Assembly: GCA_020632475.1 (NCBI GenBank)
Contig: JACKFM010000001.1
Coordinates: forward strand, 186,001 to 250,000
Source: Candidatus Omnitrophota bacterium
GTDB lineage: Bacteria; Omnitrophota; Omnitrophia; Omnitrophales; Aquincolibacteriaceae
Direction: 5' to 3'
Length of the DNA stretch: 64,000 nt
A model generated the notes under the pieces. That model saw only the letters and a list, made by a program, of their open reading frames with translations, was not told where the DNA came from and made no database searches. The translations under genes and the position numbers were made by a program. The first letter of the stretch is position 1; the number at the start of each line of letters is the position of its first letter. This document shows, piece after piece, positions 35,796-45,995 of the stretch.

Positions 35796-36986
35796 TTGAA
35801 TACACCATCTGAAACCAGAAGTTTTGCGCATCTTGGGCTGGCCCCCAGAATGCTTGAGCTTTTGCAAAAACTGAATTTTGTGACGCCGACCCCGGTTCAA
35901 CACCAGGCCATTCCCGAAGCCCTTGAAGGTAAAGACGTGGTTGGCGTGGCCCAGACCGGAACGGGCAAGACGCTGGCTTTTGGGATTCCCATGATTCAGC
36001 GTCTTGTTGCCGAAGAAGGGCGTGCTGTGGTGCTTGTGCCGACGCGCGAACTGGCCCTTCAGGTTCACGAAGTCATTGAACCTTTTCTTAAATGTTTTGA
36101 TTTAAAAAGTGTGGTCATTATCGGCGGTGTTTCATTCGGACGTCAGGAAAAAACTCTGCAGAAACATCCGCGTGTTTTAATTGCTACGCCGGGACGTTTA
36201 AACGATCATCTTGAGAAAAAAACGGTGGATCTCAGAGACGCCAATCTGCTTGTGCTGGATGAAGCCGATCGCATGTTTGATATGGGGTTTAAACCTCAGG
36301 TCGAACGCATTATGCGCCAGCTGGCCAAAAAAAGACAGACCCTTTTATTTTCGGCGACGATGCCGGGTGACATTGTGACATTGGCCACGCGCCATATGAA
36401 ACTGCCGATTCATGTTGAGATTGCGCCTCCCGGAACCGCGCCTGCCAAATTGACCCAGGAACTTTATATCGTAAAGGAAGAACAAAAAGCGGATCTGATG
36501 GATCTTCTCTTGAAACAATATCCCGGTTCTGTGCTTTTGTTTGCCAGTACACGCGTCAAGGTCAAAAGCGTCACGGGACGGTTATGGCAGCTGGGGTATA
36601 AGGTGGGCGAATTGCATTCCGACCGTTCCATGACCCAGAGACAGCAGGCCATCGACGGATTTAAAAACGGGCAGTATCGCATTTTGGTTGCGACTGATAT
36701 TGCCGCCCGCGGGATTGATGTGACAGGTATTGAGTTGGTGGTCAATTTTGATCTGCCTGAGGATATTGAAAATTATGTGCACCGCATCGGGCGAACAGGC
36801 CGTGCCGGACTTGAAGGGCGTGCGATCAGTTTTGCCACGCCCGAGCAGCGCGGCGAAGTTGCCCGCATTGAGTCCTTTATGAACATGACACTCACCATTG
36901 CCGAACATCCGGATTTCCCAACCCAATCTTTTGAAAAAAGATACAATTACCTGCAGTCACCGTCACGCCGAAGACGGTTACGCTAA
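35796..36986 (+). CDS. DEAD-box RNA helicase, second RhlE-type paralogue
   Basis: A 396-aa helicase with all motifs: FVTPTPVQ, AQTGTGKT (about 52), PTRELA, VLDEADRMFDMGF (about 154), SAT (about 185), DIAARGID and HRIGRTGR (about 328). It lacks the long basic tail of the copy at 18771-20072 and ends shortly after the core with SPSRRRRLR. TTG at 35796 is the start, with AAGG upstream, 4 nt after the secreted-protein stop. The two are close enough to share a transcript. Confidence 0.93.
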   Translation: MNTPSETRSFAHLGLAPRMLELLQKLNFVTPTPVQHQAIPEALEGKDVVGVAQTGTGKTLAFGIPMIQRLVAEEGRAVVLVPTRELALQVHEVIEPFLKCFDLKSVVIIGGVSFGRQEKTLQKHPRVLIATPGRLNDHLEKKTVDLRDANLLVLDEADRMFDMGFKPQVERIMRQLAKKRQTLLFSATMPGDIVTLATRHMKLPIHVEIAPPGTAPAKLTQELYIVKEEQKADLMDLLLKQYPGSVLLFASTRVKVKSVTGRLWQLGYKVGELHSDRSMTQRQQAIDGFKNGQYRILVATDIAARGIDVTGIELVVNFDLPEDIENYVHRIGRTGRAGLEGRAISFATPEQRGEVARIESFMNMTLTIAEHPDFPTQSFEKRYNYLQSPSRRRRLR

Positions 36987-37028
36987 CACTTTCATCAAAG
37001 CTCCTCAATACAGGTTCAGAATAAACCC

Positions 37029-37913
37029 ATGAAAACTCTGCACGTGAAGGAAAAATCGACGCTGGGCGAATATCTTACGCTGCAGCTTAAAGACCTGAAA
37101 CGGACCAAAATCAAGCAGATGCTCAAGTTCGGTTCTGTGCGGGTGAACGGCAGCGTGGTGACGCTTTTTGGCCATGGGTTGAATCCGGGCGATAAAATAG
37201 ATTTTCTCAGTAAGAAGGAAGTTGAACTGGCTGAACTCAAAGAAACCCAGCCCTTTGAGATTATTTATGAAGATTCAAAAATCATCGTGGTTGAGAAACC
37301 GGCCGGGCTCTTGACTATTGCGACCGAACATGAGCAGGAAGAAACGCTCTATTCAAAGCTGAATTTTTACATGCGCACAAAAACTTCAGACGGTCGAAGT
37401 CATGTCTACATTGTGCATCGTCTGGATTATGATACGTCCGGTTTTATCGTTTTTGCCAAGACCAAAGATGCCCAGGAAACCCTGCAGGAGCAGTGGAAAG
37501 ATGCCGTCAAAGCCTACTGCGCCGTGGTTGAAGGCGTGCCTTCGCGTAAAGAGGGGGTGCTTGAAAGCTATCTCGTGGAAGATAAATTTAAAAGGGTTTA
37601 CAGTACCCGGCGGGATCATAAGGACGCCAAACAGGCCGTGACCCGCTACAGCATGATCGGAGCCGACAGCCGTTATGCGCTGCTTGAGGTGGAGCTTGAA
37701 ACCGGGCGCAAGAACCAGATTCGTGTGCAGCTTGCCGATATGGGACACCCTATCACGGGCGATGCAAAATACGGAGCCAAGACCGATCCCATCAAACGTC
37801 TGGCGCTGCATGCCGGAGTGCTTTCCATTCTTCACCCCGAAACCGGAAAGCGTTTGACCTTCGGACCCAAGGTTCCTGAAGAGTTTACCCGGTTGATTCG
37901 GGGACAGGTCTGA
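37029..37913 (+). CDS. RluA-family pseudouridine synthase
   Basis: It isomerises uridines in rRNA or tRNA. The 294-aa protein starts with an S4 RNA-binding domain (about 1-60, [18 protein letters not shown]). The catalytic domain has [10 protein letters not shown], where the Asp near 132 is the nucleophile, and the RluA blocks [36 protein letters not shown] and LALHAG. Whether it is RluC, RluD or another paralogue cannot be decided from the sequence. It follows the helicase by about 40 nt. Confidence 0.92.
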   Translation: MKTLHVKEKSTLGEYLTLQLKDLKRTKIKQMLKFGSVRVNGSVVTLFGHGLNPGDKIDFLSKKEVELAELKETQPFEIIYEDSKIIVVEKPAGLLTIATEHEQEETLYSKLNFYMRTKTSDGRSHVYIVHRLDYDTSGFIVFAKTKDAQETLQEQWKDAVKAYCAVVEGVPSRKEGVLESYLVEDKFKRVYSTRRDHKDAKQAVTRYSMIGADSRYALLEVELETGRKNQIRVQLADMGHPITGDAKYGAKTDPIKRLALHAGVLSILHPETGKRLTFGPKVPEEFTRLIRGQV

Positions 37914-37959
37914 AGACCTGTCCCCGACCTGTTTTGCTCACATCCCAGACTTTGGTCTG

Positions 37960-37988
37960 TTGTGCCCGTGGTCTTTTTCAGGCATAAT
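37960..37988 (+). promoter_or_regulatory. Promoter of the SDR gene, leaderless start
   Basis: TTGTGC (37960-37965), a 17-bp spacer, then CATAAT (37983-37988), only 7 nt before the ATG at 37996. It argues that the true start is 37996 and not an upstream in-frame codon. Confidence 0.6.
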
Positions 37989-37995
37989 ACCGCCC

Positions 37996-39540
37996 ATGTC
38001 ACAGACCGAAAACTCCCTTGATGATGCCAAATTAGATGAATGCATTTCCTTTCTCGAAGACCTTCTTGAGAACCGGGAGCAGCTTGCCAGCCTGACTAAT
38101 GAACAACGTGTTGCTTTAATGAAAGTGGCCGGACGCATTTCAAGACCCTCTCGTGACGAAATCCGCAAACGCGACAGGACGGTTAAGCGTATGCGCCGTC
38201 AAACACTTCAAGTCCAGGAACGGAGTGCGCGTGCCACTACCGGTATCCGCCGTGCACGGGAAGCCTCGGTTTATACGGCACCCGCACAGATTACCAGTGG
38301 AGAGGCGGGAGATTTGATTAAAGATTTTGAACTTAAATCCCCGCGCAACTGTTATGTCTGCCGCGCCGAATTCGTCAAACTGCATTTTTTTTATGACGCC
38401 ATGTGCGTACGCTGCGGTGAATTTAATTATCAAAAACGTTTTCAGACTGCACCGCTTGACGGGCAGGTAGCCCTGATTACCGGAGCACGCGTTAAGATCG
38501 GTTATCAGGCGGCATTGATGATGCTCAGGGCCGGTGCGCATGTCATTGTCAGCACCCGCTTTCCTGTGGATGCCGCTTTGCGCTATTCAAAGGAAGAAGA
38601 TTTTGGAGTCTGGAAAGACCGCCTGGATATTTACGGATTGGATTTACGGCATACGCCGAGTGTTGAAATTTTCTGCCGTTATATCGAACAAAAATATGAA
38701 CGATTGGATCTTCTGATTAATAATGCCGCCCAGACCGTGCGGCGTCCGCCCGGATTTTATGCGCATTTAATGGCCAATGAAAATCAAGGGTTGCAGAGTC
38801 TGCCTGAAGGAGCTCGTCATATTCTTGCCAGTTATGAAGACTGCAAAAAGCAGCTGATTGATTATGCTCAGCCGAATTTGCAAGCTGAGTCAGCACTGCC
38901 CGTGACCTGGACCGGGAAGCTGCCCGGTGTGGGTATCCGTGCCTCGGCCGCGCTGTCGCAGATTCCCTATGCCTATGATCATGCACTGGATTCCAAAGAC
39001 GTTTTTCCCGAAGGGAAACTGGATGCGGATCTGCAGCAGGTCGATTTGCGTACCACCAATAGCTGGCGTTTAAGGCTGGGTGAGATTGAGACGTCTGAAA
39101 TGTTTGAGATTCAACTCGTCAATGCCATTGCGCCGTTTGTCTTATGCAATAAACTGACTCCGCTGATGAAACGTGATTATACGGGGCAGAAGCATATGGT
39201 CAATGTCACGGCGATGGAGGGTAAATTTCACCGCTTTAAAAAAATCGACCGCCATCCGCATACCAATATGGCCAAAGCCGCGCTCAATATGCTCACCCAT
39301 ACTTCTGCGGGAGATCTGGTTAAAAGCGGTATTTATATGAATGCGGTGGATACCGGGTGGGTCACGGATGAAGATCCGGCCATGCTCGCTAAGTTCAAGC
39401 AGGAGACTCATGATTTTCAGCCGCCTCTTGATATCGTCGACGGCGCCGCTCGTGTGTGTGACCCGTTTTTTAACGGGATCCTCACCGGTAAACACTGGTG
39501 CGGAAAATTTTTAAAAGATTATTTTCCAATTGATTGGTAA
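37996..39540 (+). CDS. SDR-family oxidoreductase with zinc-finger-like insert and altered active site
   Basis: A 514-aa protein. Residues about 1-100 are helical and basic. A four-Cys motif follows (CYVCRAEF ... CVRCGEF, about 116-136), likely binding zinc. The Rossmann core starts at [28 protein letters not shown] (TGxxxxIG) and continues with NNAAQT. The usual catalytic Ser is Thr or Ala in VNVTAMEG, and the YxxxK site reads TNMAK, so Tyr is lost while Lys is kept. Similar Tyr-less SDRs with this [11 protein letters not shown] block occur in other lineages. The substrate is unknown, and catalysis may be altered or absent. Confidence 0.8.
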   Translation: MSQTENSLDDAKLDECISFLEDLLENREQLASLTNEQRVALMKVAGRISRPSRDEIRKRDRTVKRMRRQTLQVQERSARATTGIRRAREASVYTAPAQITSGEAGDLIKDFELKSPRNCYVCRAEFVKLHFFYDAMCVRCGEFNYQKRFQTAPLDGQVALITGARVKIGYQAALMMLRAGAHVIVSTRFPVDAALRYSKEEDFGVWKDRLDIYGLDLRHTPSVEIFCRYIEQKYERLDLLINNAAQTVRRPPGFYAHLMANENQGLQSLPEGARHILASYEDCKKQLIDYAQPNLQAESALPVTWTGKLPGVGIRASAALSQIPYAYDHALDSKDVFPEGKLDADLQQVDLRTTNSWRLRLGEIETSEMFEIQLVNAIAPFVLCNKLTPLMKRDYTGQKHMVNVTAMEGKFHRFKKIDRHPHTNMAKAALNMLTHTSAGDLVKSGIYMNAVDTGWVTDEDPAMLAKFKQETHDFQPPLDIVDGAARVCDPFFNGILTGKHWCGKFLKDYFPIDW

Positions 39541-39544
39541 CCAT

Positions 39545-39599
39545 AGAACTTCTTCAGTTTTGAAAACGTGCTGTTGGGTTCAAAACTGTTAGAAGTTCT
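39545..39599 (+). terminator. Long hairpin after the SDR gene
   Basis: AGAACTTCTTCAGTTTTGAA (39545-39564) pairs almost perfectly with the segment at 39579-39599 that ends in AGAAGTTCT, across a 14-nt loop. Only a short T tract follows, so it is a likely but not ideal terminator. Confidence 0.6.
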
Positions 39600-39687
39600 T
39601 GTACGTGCCTGCTAAGTTTTGGTCATAAAGAACCCGGTCTTTTTTATGGATAACGCGGCGTAACAAAACATAAGCCCTTATGTATTT

Positions 39688-39809
39688 AAAAAAGAAAAAT
39701 ATTGTGTCGAAAAAATTCGCACTGCTATGCGCGCCGGGAGATCGTCCCGCCTTTCAGGCGGGAAAGCTCCCAGAGCGCATGGTGCTTTTCGTAACAATAT
39801 TTTTCTTTT
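39688..39809. repeat. MITE-like palindromic element, family A copy 2
   Basis: Terminal inverted repeats AAAGAAAAATATTGT and ACAATATTTTTCTTT enclose an interior with the stem CCCGCC/GGCGGG and the words GGGAG and AAGCTCCC. The outer ends match the copies at 43206-43327 and 45996-46118. Confidence 0.75.
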
Positions 39810-39872
39810 CAGAGAATTTAACGAACAAATATTGAAAGACTTTTGATCGATTACTTAGTAAAGGAGAATTCT

Positions 39873-40304
39873 ATGAAAAAAATGCTGTTTATTTTCATTT
39901 TACTGTTTGCCGCTCAAACGTATGGATGGGCCAAGCAAACGGCCGTCTCTTCAGATTTTGAACAGATTCGTCCCGTGCTGGAACAAAAGTGTGCCATTTG
40001 TCATGCCTCGGTGGCCGTGAAGCGTCCGTTTTCCTCAAAAATCCCGGTCTGGAATTTTGCAGCCGGGGCCAATGTCAAACTGGCACGTAAGAAATATGAT
40101 ATTGACGGACTGCTTAAGGATGGAAAATTTGCCTCCGAAGGGCATCTGAAAATGCTTGAGCATACGATCCTGAAAAAGAATATGCCCCCATTTCAATACC
40201 GTCTGTTTCATGCTAAAAAGCGCATCAGTGCCGAAGAGCGTGAGGCCATCTTAGCTTGGATTTACAGCGTTCATCCTGAGTGGAAAACCAAAAATCAGGA
40301 CTGA
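39873..40304 (+). CDS. Secreted haem-binding domain protein (CxxCH)
   Basis: A 143-aa periplasmic protein with a signal peptide (to about YGWAKQ). CAICH near residue 40 binds c-type haem. The pattern LEQKCAICH, a central KVKLARKKYDIDGLL-like stretch, NMPPFQYRLFHAKKRISAEEREAILAWI matches the Haem_bd domain (PF14376 type), usually found as an electron-transfer or sensor module. AAGGAG at 39861 supports the ATG at 39873. Confidence 0.85.
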   Translation: MKKMLFIFILLFAAQTYGWAKQTAVSSDFEQIRPVLEQKCAICHASVAVKRPFSSKIPVWNFAAGANVKLARKKYDIDGLLKDGKFASEGHLKMLEHTILKKNMPPFQYRLFHAKKRISAEEREAILAWIYSVHPEWKTKNQD

Positions 40305-40449
40305 GGCTTGAGGACTTAGGACTGAGTCGTCAGTTGCACGGATTGTTGAGCTGAACGTCACCCATGGTGTCATGAATCTAATCTCATGGATGCCCTGCTT
40401 TTGACCCATTGAGCGCTCAGTCCTCAACCCTTAGTCCTCAGTCCTTAAG
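40302..40449. repeat. Long inverted repeat before mutS (GGACTGAGG words)
   Basis: GACTGAGGCTTGAGGACTTA and following bases (40301-40327) are the inverse of a segment at 40420-40448 (CTCAGTCCTCAACCCTTAGT and on), giving a stem of about 27 bp around a loop of about 90 nt. The left arm plus its CAGTTGCAC tail recurs at 45826-45866. Confidence 0.65.
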
Positions 40450-40480
40450 GCATCCCCCTCTCGCCAATCGGGGCCTTTCG

Positions 40481-40489
40481 TGTTAAAAT
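40481..40489 (+). promoter_or_regulatory. Extended -10 promoter of mutS
   Basis: TGTTAAAAT (40481-40489) ends 11 nt before the ATG at 40501, and no Shine-Dalgarno sequence lies between. No good -35 box is visible, which fits an extended -10 promoter. Confidence 0.55.
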
Positions 40490-40500
40490 AACGGTCTTCT

Positions 40501-43149
40501 ATGACGACCGCCACAGCTGACAGTAAAACCCCGAAGAAATTGACGCCCATGATGGAGCAGTATCGCTCTGTCCAAAAGACTCTTCCGCCCGGGACTATTT
40601 TATTTTTTCGTCTGGGTGACTTCTATGAAATGTTCTTTGAAGATGCCCTGCGTGCCTCTGAAATCCTGAACATTACTTTGACCGGCCGTGAAGCCGGAGA
40701 GGCGGGGCGCGTGCCAATGTGCGGTATTCCTTTTCATTCCAGCACGGCTTACATTAAAACCCTCATTGAAAACAACCTCAAAGTGGCCATCTGTGAACAG
40801 ATCGGAGACCCCAAGGCCAAAGGTCTGGTCGAGCGTAAGGTCACCCGTATCATTTCTCCGGCCACTTATCTTGAAGACGAAAGCAAGGGAAAAGATTTTG
40901 AATATATGGCGGCACTCAGCCGCGATGGCAAAGAATGTGCGATTGCCTTTTTGGAATTAAGTACGGGAGAATTTCTGGTCCGTAAAGTTCCGGCCGAACG
41001 CATGGCCAGTGAACTGATGTTGCTGGCACCGCGTGAGGTGATTTTATCAAAGACCGATGAGGAAGATCAGGCCTTAATGGATTTTGTACGCAGCGCTTTG
41101 AATGCGACTGTGACTGTTTATGAGGATTGGGTGTTTGGTGCCGAGGAGGGTGAGCGGCTGCTGCAGGAAAAATTCAGACTCGCCGCCAAACAGAGTATTT
41201 CGTTTTGTGACCAGCCTTTGGCTTTGAGTTCGGCCGGTGCCGTGCTCTATTATCTGCGCGATCATCTGCATGCCTCTCTGGATCACGTTCAGATGCCGGC
41301 GCTGCTTGAATCCAACGAGTTTATGGTGCTTGACCGTCAGACTCAACGCAGCCTTGAACTGGTTGCGGCCTTTAGCGGTGAAAAAGGCGGACCGACGCTG
41401 CTTTCGACGATTGACCAGACGCTGACGTCCATGGGCGCGCGGACGCTTTATCAGTGGGTGACCCATCCTTTGCTGACCGTTCGTCCGGTTGAAGAACGCC
41501 AGCAGGCGGTTTGTGAATTAACCGGTGAAACCTCGGCGTTGAATGGTTTTCGAGGATTGATTAAAGGCGTGAAGGATATTGAACGCACCTTGAGCCGCTT
41601 AAATTACGGGGTGGCCAATGCGCGGGATCTGGTCAATCTGGCTTTGTTCTTAAAACGTGTTCCTGAAATACGCCGCAGTTTAAGCGTTCTGAAAAGTGAT
41701 TTGATTAAAAGCCGGCTGAACGATGTGGTGGAGTGTCCCGATCTTTTGAGCAAAATCGAAAAAACGATTGTTGAAGAACCTCCGCTTTCAATCCGTGACG
41801 GGGGAATTATCCGGGAAGGGGTCAGCGCTGAGCTGGATGAACTGCGTGATATCTCGGCCAACGGCAAAAGATGGATTCTGGATTTTCAGAAACGTGAAAT
41901 TGAAAGAACAGGCATTAAATCGCTGCGCATGAAATACTCGCAGGTCTTTGGGTATACGATTGAAATCAGTAAATCCAATCTGCACCTCGTGCCTGAGGAT
42001 TATATCCGCCGTCAGACGCTGGCCAATGCCGAACGCTTTATTGTGCCTGAACTGAAAACCTGGGATGAAAAAATCTCGGGTGCTCAGGATAAAATCAAGG
42101 CTCTGGAGTATCAGCTTTTTAATGAGTTGCGTGAAGAGATCTTGGGCAGCCTGAATGTTTTGCAGGCCATGGCGCGAGCGATCGGTGTCCTGGACTGCTT
42201 GGGTTCTCTGGCCATGGCCGCGGTTCAGAAAAGCTGGATCAAGCCGCATGTGGTTGAAACCGGTGAGCTTTTAATCGAAGGCGGCCGACATCCGGTGGTT
42301 GAGGTGATGCTTCCTGCCGGAAAATTTGTCGAAAATGATGTTTTTCTGGATGCTGCGGAAAATCAGCTTGTGGTTCTGACCGGGCCTAATATGGCGGGGA
42401 AATCAACCTACATTCGTCAGACGGCCCTGATTGTTCTGCTTGCACAGATTGGATCTTTTGTGCCGGCCAAGTCCGCTCGCATCGGACTGGTGGACCGCAT
42501 TTTTACGCGTATTGGGGCTTCGGATGATCTGGCCCGCGGTGAAAGTACCTTTATGGTCGAAATGGTGGAAACCGCACACATTCTGCAGAAAGCCACTCAC
42601 CGCAGTCTGTTGATTTTGGATGAAGTCGGCCGCGGGACATCGACTTTTGACGGAGTGAGTATCGCCTGGGCGATTTGCGAATATCTCTCGCAGGGGATGG
42701 TCAAGCCCCGAACGATGTTTGCAACCCATTACCATGAACTCACGCAGCTGGAAGATCATTTTGCGGGCATTAAGAATTACAACATCACGGTACGTGAAAC
42801 CAAAGACGGGATTATGTTTTTGCGCAAAGTTGTACGCGGGGGCTCGGACCGAAGCTACGGTATTCATGTGGCACGCCTGGCCGGTATTCCTCAAGCGGTG
42901 ACGGAACGGGCTGAAAAGATTCTTAAAGTCCTTGAGAGCGAAAACACCGAAGCGACCCGGATTATTGAAGGGAAAAAAGAAAATGTCGAACGTGCACAAA
43001 AGGAAAAACGCGAGCCGACTCTTTTTGATTTTGCCAACGAGAATCATCCGGTGCTTGAAGAGATCAAGAAACTTTCGCTCGACGGCATGACGCCTTTGCA
43101 GGCTTTAAACAAATTATCCGAATTAAAAGAACGCCTGAGTATTAAATGA
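40501..43149 (+). CDS. mutS: MutS, DNA mismatch recognition ATPase
   Basis: It binds mismatches and small loops and starts methyl-independent or methyl-directed repair with MutL. The 882-aa protein has the mismatch-reading FxE motif (GDFYEMFFEDA, about 40), the connector and lever domains, the Walker A TGPNMAGKSTYIRQTALI (about 627), the FMVEMVETAHIL segment, the Walker B/D-loop LLILDEVGRGTSTFDGVSIAWA (about 706) and ATHYHEL. The C-terminal helix-turn-helix (FDFANENHPVLEEIKKLSLDGMTPLQALNKL) for dimerisation is present. mutL follows in the same direction after one palindromic repeat. Confidence 0.98.
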   Translation: MTTATADSKTPKKLTPMMEQYRSVQKTLPPGTILFFRLGDFYEMFFEDALRASEILNITLTGREAGEAGRVPMCGIPFHSSTAYIKTLIENNLKVAICEQIGDPKAKGLVERKVTRIISPATYLEDESKGKDFEYMAALSRDGKECAIAFLELSTGEFLVRKVPAERMASELMLLAPREVILSKTDEEDQALMDFVRSALNATVTVYEDWVFGAEEGERLLQEKFRLAAKQSISFCDQPLALSSAGAVLYYLRDHLHASLDHVQMPALLESNEFMVLDRQTQRSLELVAAFSGEKGGPTLLSTIDQTLTSMGARTLYQWVTHPLLTVRPVEERQQAVCELTGETSALNGFRGLIKGVKDIERTLSRLNYGVANARDLVNLALFLKRVPEIRRSLSVLKSDLIKSRLNDVVECPDLLSKIEKTIVEEPPLSIRDGGIIREGVSAELDELRDISANGKRWILDFQKREIERTGIKSLRMKYSQVFGYTIEISKSNLHLVPEDYIRRQTLANAERFIVPELKTWDEKISGAQDKIKALEYQLFNELREEILGSLNVLQAMARAIGVLDCLGSLAMAAVQKSWIKPHVVETGELLIEGGRHPVVEVMLPAGKFVENDVFLDAAENQLVVLTGPNMAGKSTYIRQTALIVLLAQIGSFVPAKSARIGLVDRIFTRIGASDDLARGESTFMVEMVETAHILQKATHRSLLILDEVGRGTSTFDGVSIAWAICEYLSQGMVKPRTMFATHYHELTQLEDHFAGIKNYNITVRETKDGIMFLRKVVRGGSDRSYGIHVARLAGIPQAVTERAEKILKVLESENTEATRIIEGKKENVERAQKEKREPTLFDFANENHPVLEEIKKLSLDGMTPLQALNKLSELKERLSIK

Positions 43150-43205
43150 CGACAGAGAATCAGTTGTGAGTGATGACTTTGTTGGAATTCTTAATGTGGA
43201 TAGAG

Positions 43206-43327
43206 GTGAAGATAAAAATATTGTTGCCAAACACGCCGTCTCGCTCGGAGCTCTTCCGCCTACGGCGGAAGGATCTCCTCGTCTCGACAAGAGGCGCTGA
43301 TTGTTTCTCTACAATATTTTCATCTCT
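43206..43327. repeat. MITE-like palindromic element, family A copy 3
   Basis: GAAGATAAAAATATTGTT and the inverse ACAATATTTTCATC enclose an interior with the perfect stem TTCCGCC-TAC-GGCGGAA and GAGCTC words. It fills most of the mutS-mutL gap (43150-43383), which has no gene. Confidence 0.75.
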
Positions 43328-43383
43328 TAACCTTAAAAGCAAGAATTTCAACAAACAGAAACTTAAAACTAACAGGAATGGGT

Positions 43384-45183
43384 ATGGGGTTAATTAAAAT
43401 TTTACCTGAAATAATTGCCAACAAGATTTCAGCCGGAGAAGTAATCGAACGTCCGGCTTCCATTATTAAAGAGTTGGTTGAAAATTCAATGGATGCCGGA
43501 GCGTCTTCGATCGAGATTGAAATCCAGCACGGCGGTAAAAGCCTGATTCGTGTGGCCGATGACGGATGCGGAATGAGCGGTGAAGACGCCGAAACAGCCT
43601 TTGCCCGCCATGCCACGAGCAAAATCAGCGAAATCGAAGACCTGGACAGTATCGCTTCTTACGGGTTTCGCGGTGAGGCCCTGCCGAGTATTGCCGCGGT
43701 CTCAAGGACGCTGATGCAGACGCGTTCAAGCGGTGCTAAAAGCGGAACCGAGATCCGAATTGAAGGCGGGCATGTCCAGAGTGTGAAGGAAACTTCCTGC
43801 CGCGAGGGTACGATTATTGAAGTACGGGATCTTTTTTTTAATACACCGGCACGCCGTAAATTTTTACGTACCGATGCGACCGAACTCGGTCACGTGGTGG
43901 ATATTGTTTCGCATTTGGCCCTTTCGGCCCCGCAGATCCGCTTTGTTTTGAAGTCTTCCAAAAAAACTATTTTTGATCTGCTTAAGACGGACAACCTGCT
44001 TGAGCGTGCGATTGCCATTTACGGCGAGGATCATGCTAAACATTTGATTAAAATGCTTGGACAGGGCACCCATACCAAAGTCTGGGGTGTGATCGGCAAA
44101 CCGCATGTTGCCCGTGCCAACCGATCGGGACAGATCCTCTTTGTTAATAAACGCCTCATTAAATCGACTTCTTTAAGTTATGCCCTGCAGGACGGTTATC
44201 ACGGCCTGTTAATGCATGGGCAATATCCCGTGGCGGTTCTGTTTGTGGAAGTAGACCCGGCCAAAGTGGATGTGAACGTACACCCGACCAAGCAGGAAGT
44301 GCGGATCTCCAATCAAAATGAAGTCCGCTCCCTGATTAAGCGGACCGTAACCGAAGCCCTGATGGGCGAACCGGATCTGGCACCCGAACTGAGAATCAAG
44401 CCTGTGCAATCCTCCTCTTACACGCAGCCCGCAACGTCTAAGATATCCCTGCCGGTCAAAGAAAAAATCTCAGGCGATGAGTGGAAAAAACTCTTTGAAA
44501 AAGAAACTGCTGTGGCTGCCCAAGACTCCGGGGAGGCCTCCTGGATTCCTCCGGCGGTTGAAGCGGAGGCGCTTTCAGAACCGATCTCCGTTCGCGATCA
44601 GCTTAAGATTACTAAAATTCTCGGTCAGATTCATAACACCTTTATTGTTGCCGAAACCGATGAAGGGATGATCGTAGTTGACCAGCATGCAGCCCATGAG
44701 AAGGTAATGTTTGAGGCCTTGGTCAAGAATTTTGAAAGCGGGAAACCTCAAAAGCAAATGCTGCTCATGGAAGAAGTTCTTGAGGTTCACCCCCGTCAGT
44801 CCGAGATTATTAAAAATTATTTACCGCTTTTGAACCGTTTGGGATTTGAAATGGATGAATTCGGGGAAAATTCGTTTGCCGTGCGTTCGCACCCGGCGGC
44901 TTTAAAGGATACGGATACGCTTAAGGTTTTACGCGATTTTATTGATCAAAAAGAAGATCATAAGATTCATACGGATCTTGAAAATTTCCGGGAAGAAGTG
45001 GCTGCTCTGATCGCCTGCAAGCGGCAGTCGGTGAAAGCACATGATCCCATGACTCCGCAGGCCATGCAGAATCTGCTGGAGCGGCTGGCCCAATGCGACA
45101 ATCCGTTTGCCTGTCCACACGGCCGTCCGGCTTTTTTTAAACAGACATTTTTGGATCTTGAAAAGCAATTCAAGAGGAAATAA
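43384..45183 (+). CDS. mutL: MutL, mismatch repair ATPase/endonuclease
   Basis: It couples MutS to downstream repair. The N-terminal GHKL ATPase has KISAGEVIERPASIIKELVENSMDAG, DDGCGM, RHATSKI and YGFRGEALPSI. The C-terminal domain keeps the endonuclease motif DQHAAHEKVMFE (about 434), matching DQHA(X)2E(X)4E, with ACKRQ and CPHGRP metal-site motifs. This MutL therefore probably nicks DNA itself, as in bacteria without MutH. The ATG at 43384 is favoured because AGGA lies 7 nt upstream; an in-frame ATG at 43378 is the alternative. The protein is 599 aa. Confidence 0.96.
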   Translation: MGLIKILPEIIANKISAGEVIERPASIIKELVENSMDAGASSIEIEIQHGGKSLIRVADDGCGMSGEDAETAFARHATSKISEIEDLDSIASYGFRGEALPSIAAVSRTLMQTRSSGAKSGTEIRIEGGHVQSVKETSCREGTIIEVRDLFFNTPARRKFLRTDATELGHVVDIVSHLALSAPQIRFVLKSSKKTIFDLLKTDNLLERAIAIYGEDHAKHLIKMLGQGTHTKVWGVIGKPHVARANRSGQILFVNKRLIKSTSLSYALQDGYHGLLMHGQYPVAVLFVEVDPAKVDVNVHPTKQEVRISNQNEVRSLIKRTVTEALMGEPDLAPELRIKPVQSSSYTQPATSKISLPVKEKISGDEWKKLFEKETAVAAQDSGEASWIPPAVEAEALSEPISVRDQLKITKILGQIHNTFIVAETDEGMIVVDQHAAHEKVMFEALVKNFESGKPQKQMLLMEEVLEVHPRQSEIIKNYLPLLNRLGFEMDEFGENSFAVRSHPAALKDTDTLKVLRDFIDQKEDHKIHTDLENFREEVAALIACKRQSVKAHDPMTPQAMQNLLERLAQCDNPFACPHGRPAFFKQTFLDLEKQFKRK

Positions 45184-45344
45184 GCACAGCACTTGCGGAG
45201 ATTTTAGGGCTCTATAAGCGCTGTGCTCATTTAGAAGGAATCCCGCTCCAGTGCCTAGGTCGGCATTTTGCGGGATAAATTCGCACGGGGCACTTGACGT
45301 CACCCTTTGGGTTCCGTAAGCGTAGTGCTCATTTAGGAGGATTC

Positions 45345-45818
45345 ATGAACTTGACGGTTAAAAGAAAATCTTATTTTCGTATAGGGCTTTATGCCCTCAT
45401 GTTGATTATTGCTTTGCCGTTTGCGAGCGGCTGCGGTCCCGGGGCAAAACGCAACCAAGCCGAGGATATGATTGAAAAATTTTATTCGGCCGTTAAAAAA
45501 CAGGATTTTGAAAAAACGGCGGACTATTTTGCAACCGCGTATTTCAAACGCAATTCCAAAAGAGAATGGATCAAACAGCTTACGGTTGAATCTAAAAAAC
45601 TGGGGGCTTTAAAATCGTACGAACGGACCGAATGGAAACTTCTCAAGAAACTTGATGAGGACAAAATGGTCAGGACGTATGTGGCGCTGCAGTATAAGGT
45701 GCAGTATGAATTGGGGTCTGCGACAGAAACCTTTACCTGTGCTTTTTTAGATGATAAGCATCCTAAAATCTGGCGTTATCTTTTTGTCGGATCAGACGGA
45801 AGCCGCTACAGCGGATAG
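45345..45818 (+). CDS. Putative lipoprotein, DUF4019-like
   Basis: A 157-aa protein with a signal peptide and lipobox (FASGC, lipidated Cys near residue 29). The mature part is an alpha+beta domain (AEDMIEKFYSAVKKQDFEKTADYF, EWIKQLTVESKKLGALKSYE, TYVALQYKVQYELG) with the look of NTF2-like or DUF4019 proteins. AGGAGG precedes the ATG. An upstream in-frame stretch to 45294 is unsupported. The function is unknown. Confidence 0.82.
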   Translation: MNLTVKRKSYFRIGLYALMLIIALPFASGCGPGAKRNQAEDMIEKFYSAVKKQDFEKTADYFATAYFKRNSKREWIKQLTVESKKLGALKSYERTEWKLLKKLDEDKMVRTYVALQYKVQYELGSATETFTCAFLDDKHPKIWRYLFVGSDGSRYSG

Positions 45819-45825
45819 CCAAGAG

Positions 45826-45866
45826 TGCTGAGGACTGAGGGTTTAGGACTAAGTTCTCAGTTGCAC
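45826..45866. repeat. GGACTGAGG-type repeat after the lipoprotein gene
   Basis: AGTGCTGAGGACTGAGGGTT and following bases resemble the left arm of the inverted repeat at 40302-40327, including the CAGTTGCAC tail. Confidence 0.55.
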
Positions 45867-45995
45867 CAAAATCAAAGGCTGAGTTTGTATTGGATTTTTA
45901 AAATATAATTCGGGTTATGGACGCCCTTTGAAAACAAAGGTCGTTCCCCGCAATCTAAGTAATCGATAAAAAGTCTTTTAATATTTGAATCTAGT

